NCBI GenBank assembly: GCA_965267185.1
Contig: OZ253937.1
Coordinates: 2,542,001-2,606,000 of the forward strand
Direction: 5' to 3'
Source of the DNA: G965267185 sp965267185
GTDB taxonomy: Bacteria > Pseudomonadota > Alphaproteobacteria > UBA6615
DNA: 64,000 nt
The position numbers were made by a program, and so were the translations under genes. The notes under the pieces are model-generated. The model ran no database searches. It saw only the letters and a program-made list of their open reading frames with translations, and was not told the origin of the DNA. This document shows positions 58,083 through 64,000 of this stretch, piece after piece. The first letter of the stretch is position 1; the number at the start of each line of letters is the position of its first letter.

Positions 58083-58985
58083 ATGACTGTAACCGTTGGG
58101 GTGATCGGCCTCGGCGCGATGGGTTCTGCCATTGCCATCCGCTTGTGCGAGGCCGGTTTCGACGTCATCGGCATCGATCTGCTGGACAAAAACATGGCCG
58201 AATTGGAAGACCATGGGGGACGGCGGGCGCCGACGCCTCGAGTCATGGCCGAGGAAGCCGATTTCATCGTCACCTCGCTACCTTCCGCCGAAGCGTTCCA
58301 CGAGGTGACCACGGGACAGACGGGAATCGCCGCCGCCGGCCGCACCGGCATTGTCGTAATCGATACTTGTACGCTCGCCGTTGACGATAAGGCCGAGGCC
58401 GCCCTCCGCCTCGCAGATGGCGACATGACGTTGTTGGATTGTACGGTGAGTGGCAGCCGCGCGACCTGTCTGGCCGGCGATTTGGCGACGTTCGCCAGTG
58501 GCGACAAGGACGCCTTCGACCGCAGCGCCGATGTCTTCGCAGCGTTCGCCAACCCGCTGCATTGGATGGGCGAGTTCGGCAACGCCAGTCGTATCAAATA
58601 TGTGCTGAACTATCTGGTGTGCATCAACAACGCTGCGTCGGCCGAAGCGCTGGCCTACGCCACCAAAATGGGGCTCGATCCACAGCAGGTCTACGACCTC
58701 GTCTGCACCAGTGTGGCGCGTTCACGGATTTGGGAGTTGCGCGCCAAGATGATGGTCGACGGCGACTATGTGACATCGCGCGGCACCTACAACATCTCGC
58801 GCAAAGACGCCAAGATCATCGGCGCTATCGCCCAAGAAATCGAAGCACCGGCGCCCGTATTCAATGCTGCGCTACAAATGCATTTCGCCGCCATGGCCCA
58901 GGGCTATTCGGGCATGGACACCGCGTCGCTCTACGAGGTCTACAAGCGCGCCGCCGGCGTCGACGACATCGTGGAACCGGTCTGA
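58083..58985 (+). CDS. NAD(P)-dependent beta-hydroxyacid dehydrogenase
   Basis: A 300-residue member of the 3-hydroxyisobutyrate/6-phosphogluconate dehydrogenase family. The dinucleotide motif is G-V-I-G-L-G-A-M-G-S-A (6-16). The substrate loop has D-C-T-V-S-G-S (the D-A-P-V-S-G-G equivalent, weakly altered), and the catalytic Lys lies in S-R-I-K-Y-V-L-N. The N-terminal segment after strand 2 is G-I-D-L, suggesting NAD(H). It could oxidise tartronate, 3-hydroxyisobutyrate or another beta-hydroxyacid. GAGGAG is upstream. Adjacent to the GlcG-like gene and convergent with the ThDP-enzyme gene. Confidence 0.88.
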   Translation: MTVTVGVIGLGAMGSAIAIRLCEAGFDVIGIDLLDKNMAELEDHGGRRAPTPRVMAEEADFIVTSLPSAEAFHEVTTGQTGIAAAGRTGIVVIDTCTLAVDDKAEAALRLADGDMTLLDCTVSGSRATCLAGDLATFASGDKDAFDRSADVFAAFANPLHWMGEFGNASRIKYVLNYLVCINNAASAEALAYATKMGLDPQQVYDLVCTSVARSRIWELRAKMMVDGDYVTSRGTYNISRKDAKIIGAIAQEIEAPAPVFNAALQMHFAAMAQGYSGMDTASLYEVYKRAAGVDDIVEPV

Positions 58986-58990
58986 CTGCC

Positions 58991-60688
58991 CTAAACGTCG
59001 AGGATCACGTTGAGAACGGCGGTTTTGCCGTCGGCCACGGCAGCAAACGCCTCGTCGAGCGCGCCGGGTAGGTCGGCCATCGTTTCGACCCGACGGCCAT
59101 AGCCGCCGAAGGGCTGCACGGTTTCGGCGTAGTCGAAGTCGGTGATCGGTTGGCCTGGCCAAATGTCGCTTTGGGCGCCGACACCATCCGGATAATAATC
59201 CCGGTGATTGTACTTCATCGCTGAATAGCCGCCATTGTTGAAAACAACAATGAGGATCGGCAGGCTCTCGTGATGCGACAGCGCGAGGCTCTGCACCACG
59301 GGGTTATACATGAACGTGCCGTCTCCCATGGTCGCGACGATTGTGCGGTCGGGCACCGCCAACTTCATGCCGAGCGCCATTCCCAGGCTCTGCCCGAGAC
59401 CGCCATGGGCACGGAAGTAACTTTGCGCACTCCCATTGCCCAGATGGTTCAAAACGACGCCGCGGTGCGTGATCGTTTCATCCATATAGATGGCGTCTTG
59501 CGGCGCCGCGGCGGTCAATGCCGCACACAACGCCACCGGTGAAATCGTGTCCCTACCGGCTTCTTCGGCTTCCTTCGCGCGTTGGCTCGCAATCCGCTCT
59601 TCATGGGCGCCAGCCCAATGGGCACGGCGCTCGGCCACCGCAGCCTCATCGACGCCGGCGGCTCGAACCGCGTCGGCAAGCAGGCTCAATGTGGTCGCCG
59701 TGTCGCCTTCGAGAAAAATCTCCGCCAGGTTCGGCTGATACACCATCGCCGGCCGGAACGGCGTTTCGTCGATGGCGACGACCCGCGCTTTTTTCGGGCC
59801 CGCGCTGGGTGGATACCACGGCGCGGCGCAGGAAACCGTCAGGACCAGATCGGCATCGTCGATCAAGGCAGGCCGGTGAAATCCTTGGTGGAGCGGATGG
59901 TCTTTCGGAAAATTCGCGTACATCGACCATCTGCCTTCGACCACCGGAATCGCCAGCAGTTCGGCCAACTCAACCAGGGCCACATGAGCTAACGGATCAC
60001 TTCCGGAGAGTTCGGCAATAATCGCCGGCTGTTTGCTCGTCACCAGCATTTTAGCGACATTCTCGATGTCACCCGGCGCCGCCGCCGTTCGCGGCGCCGG
60101 CGGTGCATCGCGAAGCTCGGCGGGCGGTTCCCAGGGCTGCCCCATTGTCTCGATGGGCACACCCAGATAAACGGGACCCGCCGGCGTGCGCTGGGCCATT
60201 TCGCCGGCGCTCACCATCTGTTGAAACATGGTGGAAACGCTGCCGGCCTGATTGGACCATTTTACGATCGGTTCCGCGAGGCGATGAGGCCCGCCGACGA
60301 CGCTCAGAAGCGACTGCCACTGCCCACCCGGGTCGAATTCGGCATCGTCGCCGTAGCTCAACGATTCGCCGGAAACGACCAGCATCGGGACACCTTGGCG
60401 CATCGCGGCGTCGATCCCCATGGCGCCCTGCAGGAGGCCAACGCCCGTATGCAGCATCACGGCCTGCATGCGCCCGGTGATCGATGTGTAACCAGTGGCA
60501 AGATTAACCGCCAAGGTCTCGTGGGCGCAGGTCAGATATGTTGGTCCCGGCGCGTTGGTGAGCTTCTGACGCGCTATGGCCTCCCAAACGGCGCCCCACT
60601 CCGATCCCGGTGAGGACATGACATAGTCGATACCCAGACTCCGGAAAGCCTGCAGGATGGCCTCGCCGCCATGAGATTGGTTTTTCAT
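58991..60688 (-). CDS. Thiamine diphosphate-dependent enzyme (acetolactate synthase/decarboxylase type)
   Basis: A 565-residue ThDP enzyme of the large family with acetolactate synthase, glyoxylate carboligase and benzoylformate decarboxylase. The cofactor-activating Glu is in C-A-H-E-T-L-A. The ThDP/Mg motif is G-D-G-T-F-M-Y-N-P-V-V-Q-S-L-A-L followed by V-V-F-N-N (G-D-G-x24-N-N type). The middle domain looks poor in FAD-binding residues. The ATG at 60688 has GGGAGG five bases upstream. The preceding TTG at 60691 is less likely. It is on the opposite strand to its neighbours. A 2-oxoacid decarboxylase or carboligase role fits the surrounding hydroxyacid and CoA-ester genes, but the substrate is not predictable. 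Confidence 0.88.
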   Translation of the reverse strand: MKNQSHGGEAILQAFRSLGIDYVMSSPGSEWGAVWEAIARQKLTNAPGPTYLTCAHETLAVNLATGYTSITGRMQAVMLHTGVGLLQGAMGIDAAMRQGVPMLVVSGESLSYGDDAEFDPGGQWQSLLSVVGGPHRLAEPIVKWSNQAGSVSTMFQQMVSAGEMAQRTPAGPVYLGVPIETMGQPWEPPAELRDAPPAPRTAAAPGDIENVAKMLVTSKQPAIIAELSGSDPLAHVALVELAELLAIPVVEGRWSMYANFPKDHPLHQGFHRPALIDDADLVLTVSCAAPWYPPSAGPKKARVVAIDETPFRPAMVYQPNLAEIFLEGDTATTLSLLADAVRAAGVDEAAVAERRAHWAGAHEERIASQRAKEAEEAGRDTISPVALCAALTAAAPQDAIYMDETITHRGVVLNHLGNGSAQSYFRAHGGLGQSLGMALGMKLAVPDRTIVATMGDGTFMYNPVVQSLALSHHESLPILIVVFNNGGYSAMKYNHRDYYPDGVGAQSDIWPGQPITDFDYAETVQPFGGYGRRVETMADLPGALDEAFAAVADGKTAVLNVILDV

Positions 60689-60846
60689 CAATTCCTCCCG
60701 GGATCCTGCGCCACGCTTTGAAGCGCTAGTCTAACACACCAGTAACGGGACTTGCGCTAGTGCGGGTATACGTGAAACCTTCTAAGCACGAAAAAAAGAC
60801 GCTGGTACCCCAATCGCGCCCAGAATTATCCGTTATCGAGCCCTCT

Positions 60847-62076
60847 ATGCCCGCCGCCGAGCAAAATCCTCTACAAGCCGCCACGCAAGCCCTGCAAGGG
60901 CTCAAGGTCGTCGAGTGCGCCACGGTTATCGCCGCGCCGCTCTGCGGCCGGCTCCTCGCCGACTTCGGTGCCGAGGTTATCCATGTGGAGCATCCGGAAA
61001 AAGGCGACGATCTGCGCCATTTCGGATTTACCCAGGATGGCGTCAACCCGTGGTGGAAGTGTTACGCCCGCAACAAGAAGATGGTGACCCTCAATATCGC
61101 CAAGCCCGAAGGCCGCGATATTCTGTTTCGCCTGCTCGAAGACGCCGACATTTTTATCGAGAACTTCCGCCCCGGCAGGCTCGAACAATGGGACATCCAT
61201 TACGAGGACCTGGCCGCAATCAACCCCCGTCTGGTCATGGTGCGGGTCAGCGGCTTCGGTCAGTATGGCCCCTATAGCAGTCAGCCGGGCTTTGGCACTT
61301 TGATCGAAGCAATGAGCGGGTTCGCTCACTTGACCGGGCAGCCCGACGGACCGCCGACCCTGCCCCAGTTTGCGCTCGCCGACAGTTTTGCCGGCTGCTA
61401 CGGCGCGATGGCGGCGATGTTTGCCATCTACCATCGCGACGTGATCGGCACCGGCAAGGGCCAGATGATCGACGTCGGCCTGTGGGAGAGCCTGTTCTCG
61501 ATGCTCGGCCCGAACGTGCTGGTGAACGAATTGACCGGCGAGCCGCCGATGCGCACCGGCAATCGCACGATTACCTCGGCGCCGCGCAATATCTACCGGA
61601 CCAAGGACGAGCGCTGGGTGGCCCTCGCTGGCTCGACCCCAGCGACCGCGATCCGCCTGTTCGAGGCGATCGGCCGGCCCGACATGGCCGACGACCCGCG
61701 CTTCGCCACCAACCAGAATCGCCTGCAGAATATCGAAGCGCTCGACGCGATTATGAGCGAGTGGATCGGCAGCCATACTCTCGAAGAAGTAACCACAACC
61801 CTTCGCAATAGCGCCGTACCCGTAGGACCCGTGTTCAACGTTGCCGACATCATGGCGAACCCGCACGCGCAGGCCCGCGACATGGTGGTCGAAAGCTCCA
61901 ATGGCGACGGACCGCCGCTGAAAATGGAAGGAATCGTTCCCAAAATGTCCGATACGCCCGGCGCGGTACGCCATGCCGGCCGGGAGATGGGCGCCGACAA
62001 CGCCGAAATCTTCGAGGAGCGTTTGGGCCTTTCGAAGGAAGCGCTCGCTGCGCTCAAAGGCGACGGCGTGATTTAA
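60847..62076 (+). CDS. CaiB/BaiF-family CoA transferase
   Basis: A 409-residue class III CoA transferase. The N-terminal pattern L-Q-G-L-K-V-V-E-C-A-T-V-I-A-A-P leads into L-L-A-D-F-G-A-E-V-I-H-V-E-H-P. N-K-K-M-V-T-L-N follows, and I-E-N-F-R-P-G-R-L-E and F-G-Q-Y-G-P-Y are the CoA-binding and family signatures. The catalytic Asp is in the A-L-A-D-S-F-A-G segment. The frame starts 29 codons earlier at GTG 60760, but that basic extension is not family-like. I prefer ATG 60847. Members move CoA from succinyl-CoA or another donor to a dicarboxylic acid. It is 28 bases upstream of a CitE-like lyase, which would cleave the resulting CoA ester. Confidence 0.9.
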   Translation: MPAAEQNPLQAATQALQGLKVVECATVIAAPLCGRLLADFGAEVIHVEHPEKGDDLRHFGFTQDGVNPWWKCYARNKKMVTLNIAKPEGRDILFRLLEDADIFIENFRPGRLEQWDIHYEDLAAINPRLVMVRVSGFGQYGPYSSQPGFGTLIEAMSGFAHLTGQPDGPPTLPQFALADSFAGCYGAMAAMFAIYHRDVIGTGKGQMIDVGLWESLFSMLGPNVLVNELTGEPPMRTGNRTITSAPRNIYRTKDERWVALAGSTPATAIRLFEAIGRPDMADDPRFATNQNRLQNIEALDAIMSEWIGSHTLEEVTTTLRNSAVPVGPVFNVADIMANPHAQARDMVVESSNGDGPPLKMEGIVPKMSDTPGAVRHAGREMGADNAEIFEERLGLSKEALAALKGDGVI

Positions 62077-62104
62077 GCACAACCTAGCTAAGCAAGAGAA
62101 CCAA

Positions 62105-62956
62105 ATGACCTATCCGTTGATCACTCTATATGTCCCTGGCACGCGGCCCGAACTGATTGAGAAAGCCGCCCGGTGCGAGCCCGACGCGGTGATCATCGAC
62201 CTGGAAGACACGGTGCCGACCGACCGCAAAAACCAGGTGCGCCAGGACATCGCCGACATTCTCCCCAGCGTCGGTCTGCCGGCTCTGATCCGGGTGAACA
62301 ACGAGCCCGACTTTCTCGAAGCCGACCTTAGGGCCATGACGAACGAGCATGTCTACGGGCTCTTTCTGCCAAAGGCCGAAGATCCGGACCAAATCCGGCA
62401 AATCGACCGCATCATGGGCGAGGCCGAGCGGGAAAACGGGCTCATGGCGGGCTCCATCAAACTCCTCCCGATGATGGAAACGGCCCTTGGGGTGATCCGC
62501 TGCTTCGAGCTGGCGAGCGCCGCCGACCGGGTCGAGAGTGTTTCGTTCGGCAGCGCCGAAGACGGCGACTTGCAGGGCGATCTTCATTGCGCCTGGTCAA
62601 TCGAAGGTACCGAATTGCTTTATGCCCGCTCGAAGGTGTTGCTCGACGCGCGCGCCGCGCAGCTGCCTTATGTGTTGGACGGCGCCTTCAGCGACATCAA
62701 GAACGACGATGCCCTGCGGGCCGACTGCGAGCTTTCCAAGCGGCTCGGCTACGATGGCCGCACCCTCATCCACCCTCAGCAGGTATCGGTGGCCCGCGAG
62801 GCCTACGCCGCCAGCGCCGAGGAGCTGGACTACTACCGGCGCCTCATTGAGGCGTTCGAGGCCGCCGAGGCGGCGGGATCGGCGTCGATCTCGCTCGATG
62901 GAAAACTGGTAGACTACGCCATGTATAAGAAAGCGCTATCCTTCGTTGGCGCGTAA
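62105..62956 (+). CDS. CitE/HpcH-family (citrate lyase beta-type) aldolase
   Basis: A 283-residue TIM-barrel lyase. The pattern L-Y-V-P-G-T-R-P-E-L-I-E-K-A, D-L-E-D-T-V-P and A-L-I-R-V-N-N-E is typical, with the metal/substrate residues in M-M-E-T-A-L-G-V (Glu) and S-F-G-S-A-E-D-G-D (Glu/Asp metal pair). G-R-T-L-I-H-P-Q-Q is the C-terminal segment. Related enzymes are malyl-CoA, beta-methylmalyl-CoA, citramalyl-CoA and (S)-citramalyl lyases. Downstream of CaiB by 28 bases, it could split a 3-hydroxydicarboxyl-CoA into acetyl-CoA or propionyl-CoA plus an oxoacid. The ribosome site AAGAGAA is modest. Confidence 0.9.
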   Translation: MTYPLITLYVPGTRPELIEKAARCEPDAVIIDLEDTVPTDRKNQVRQDIADILPSVGLPALIRVNNEPDFLEADLRAMTNEHVYGLFLPKAEDPDQIRQIDRIMGEAERENGLMAGSIKLLPMMETALGVIRCFELASAADRVESVSFGSAEDGDLQGDLHCAWSIEGTELLYARSKVLLDARAAQLPYVLDGAFSDIKNDDALRADCELSKRLGYDGRTLIHPQQVSVAREAYAASAEELDYYRRLIEAFEAAEAAGSASISLDGKLVDYAMYKKALSFVGA

Positions 62957-62998
62957 AACGAGCTGCAACTTATTGCCGCCAACCCGGAGCACGACATC

Positions 62999-64000
62999 AT
63001 GTCCGCCGCAGAATCTATCGACAGCTCCGGCTATCCCCTGGCCTTTAAGATGCGCCAAGGCACGGCCCGCTCGCCATTGCTGACATCAGAAGTTGCGCGC
63101 GACGTATTTGTTGCTGAGGCCCGATCCCTAGCCCGCTATCAAAAAGAAGCGGTGGTCACCGAGGGGGCCGGCGGCAGCGCCTGGCGCATGACTACCGATG
63201 AAGGCAAGCATATCAGGGGAGACGATCTGGCACCGTTCCCGCTGGGCTTTTACAACGCCGGTCTGCATGCCGACTTGAACCGGCGTATCCTCATGATCGC
63301 CCGCGCACGAGGAATGGTGCCACCTCAAGTTGAAATCAAGCTACAGAACTTCTATTTCCTCGACGGATCGTTTGTGCGTGGCGACGGTGTCGGCGGCGCC
63401 AAACCGGCCAGGATCCACGTGGCGATCCGATCCGAAGCGCCACCCGACGCGGTTGCAGCTTTGGTCGACGACGCCGTGCAAGCGTCTCCCGCACTCGCCT
63501 CCATGCGCACGGCGGTAACCAATACGTTCGCGATCTACGTCAACGGACGGCGGCGCAAAGTGACAAGCCTCAAAAACTCGACCGCACCCGACGCCGACGA
63601 CCCCTACCGCACCTATTCAAGCCCGCCGTCACCGCTCGCGGGCGCCAACGACTTGCCCGACCTGATCTACAAGACCGGCGAGGTGCAAGAAGGCGAGATT
63701 GTCGATGTGAGCGATGGTGCGATCCGGCGCGTGGTGCGTACTGTTTCCGGTGCCAGCCGGTTGCTCGACCCTGCTGGTATTGTCGAGACCGATACCTGGC
63801 TCGAAGTTGCAGGATTGAGCCACTTCGCCTTTAAGACCGACGAGCGCGCAGACGGCGATCAAGGCCCCAGCGGGCTCGCGCTTATCGCCGCCGGTATCGT
63901 CTTTTGCTACATGACCCAGCTCACCCGGTATATCCAGAACCAGAAGTTCGATATCCACGGTGTGCGGCTCGTCCAATACACGCCGTTCTCGACTACGGGC
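62999..64000 (+). CDS. Tandem OsmC-like protein, 3' end outside the window
   Basis: The frame opens at ATG 62999 (weak CGGAGC ribosome site) and runs to the window edge, so only the first 334 residues are seen. Two OsmC-like halves can be recognised. The first contains D-E-G-K-H-I-R-G-D-D and F-P-L-G-F-Y-N-A-G-L-H-A-D-L (about 67-93), the place of the family's core helix but without the usual Cys. The second has P-S-G-L-A-L-I-A-A-G-I-V-F-C-Y-M-T-Q (about 291-308), with a Cys where OsmC carries its first redox cysteine. The catalytic state is unresolved. It follows the CitE-like gene by 42 bases on the same strand. Confidence 0.65.
   Translation, partial: MSAAESIDSSGYPLAFKMRQGTARSPLLTSEVARDVFVAEARSLARYQKEAVVTEGAGGSAWRMTTDEGKHIRGDDLAPFPLGFYNAGLHADLNRRILMIARARGMVPPQVEIKLQNFYFLDGSFVRGDGVGGAKPARIHVAIRSEAPPDAVAALVDDAVQASPALASMRTAVTNTFAIYVNGRRRKVTSLKNSTAPDADDPYRTYSSPPSPLAGANDLPDLIYKTGEVQEGEIVDVSDGAIRRVVRTVSGASRLLDPAGIVETDTWLEVAGLSHFAFKTDERADGDQGPSGLALIAAGIVFCYMTQLTRYIQNQKFDIHGVRLVQYTPFSTTG

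Noticed and set aside
60871..62082. A 403-codon open frame on the minus strand opposite the CoA transferase gene
   Set aside because: It is the antisense shadow of a well-conserved CaiB-family gene, has no family-like motifs and no ribosome site.
1..64000. CRISPR arrays, tRNA or rRNA genes, insertion sequences, prophage or defence systems
   Set aside because: I looked for repeated spacers, cloverleaf-type sequences, transposase motifs and typical defence domains and found none that I can support.

Overview
The window looks like chromosome from a free-living, probably marine or soil alphaproteobacterium of the Rhodospirillales type. The evidence is GC-rich coding sequence with dense packing, many ATGA/GTGA stop-start overlaps, a full TRAP transporter, CaiB-type CoA transferase, several SDR and Gfo/Idh dehydrogenases, several amidohydrolase-type enzymes, Tat-dependent enzymes and small lipoproteins. 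I see no insertion sequence, phage gene, CRISPR array, rRNA or tRNA. The assignment to a group is inference from gene content only.

Layout. 1-6.7 kb: the 3' part of a tandem-PAS protein, an orphan flavin-dependent halogenase, a lipoprotein, a fumarylacetoacetate-hydrolase-family enzyme with a DMT permease, a GST and a CMD-family protein. 6.7-10.7 kb: a minus-strand run with a flavodoxin, an alpha/beta hydrolase, two adjacent metallo-beta-lactamase-fold proteins with degenerate metal sites, and a GT25-like glycosyltransferase. 10.9-16.0 kb: a lipoprotein, dienelactone hydrolase, a canonical MBL hydrolase, a Tat-exported nucleoside deaminase, an amidase and an SDR.

16.1-26.5 kb is the most distinctive block, a ureide nitrogen module. 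It holds an Ldh2-family (AllD-like) dehydrogenase, a full-length allophanate hydrolase (AtzF) divergent from a biuret-hydrolase-like isochorismatase-family enzyme, an NCS2-like permease, then allH-allF-allG-allK homologues (oxamate carbamoyltransferase plus carbamate kinase), joined by ATGA overlaps. No allantoinase or allantoate amidohydrolase is present. The set suggests import of a ureide, hydrolysis to ammonia, and recovery of ATP through carbamoyl phosphate.

26.5-34 kb: a leaderless orphan DctP-like protein, two Gfo/Idh dehydrogenases flanking a GMC oxidoreductase, a DHPON-hydrolase-like enzyme and an FMN alpha-hydroxyacid dehydrogenase. 34-43.2 kb: an orphan hybrid-less histidine kinase, a Tat amidohydrolase, a heterodimeric ABC exporter with one degenerate ATP site, a 2OG-Fe(II) oxygenase and an esterase. 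43.2-48.5 kb: a minus-strand TRAP operon (dctP-dctQ-dctM) followed by two paralogous SDRs and preceded by the remnant of a tetR gene. 48.7-53.7 kb: OsmC, an isochorismatase-fold protein lacking its cysteine, an SMP-30 lactonase, the intact tetR paralogue, a threonine-synthase-like enzyme and an amidohydrolase.

54-64 kb: a secreted DUF4168/coiled-coil/Sel1 protein, an MFS exporter, then a catabolic group (GlcG/HbpS-like protein, beta-hydroxyacid dehydrogenase, ThDP enzyme on the opposite strand, CaiB CoA transferase, CitE-like lyase) and a tandem OsmC-like protein cut by the window end. All functions are read from sequence motifs and family knowledge. No database search was run.
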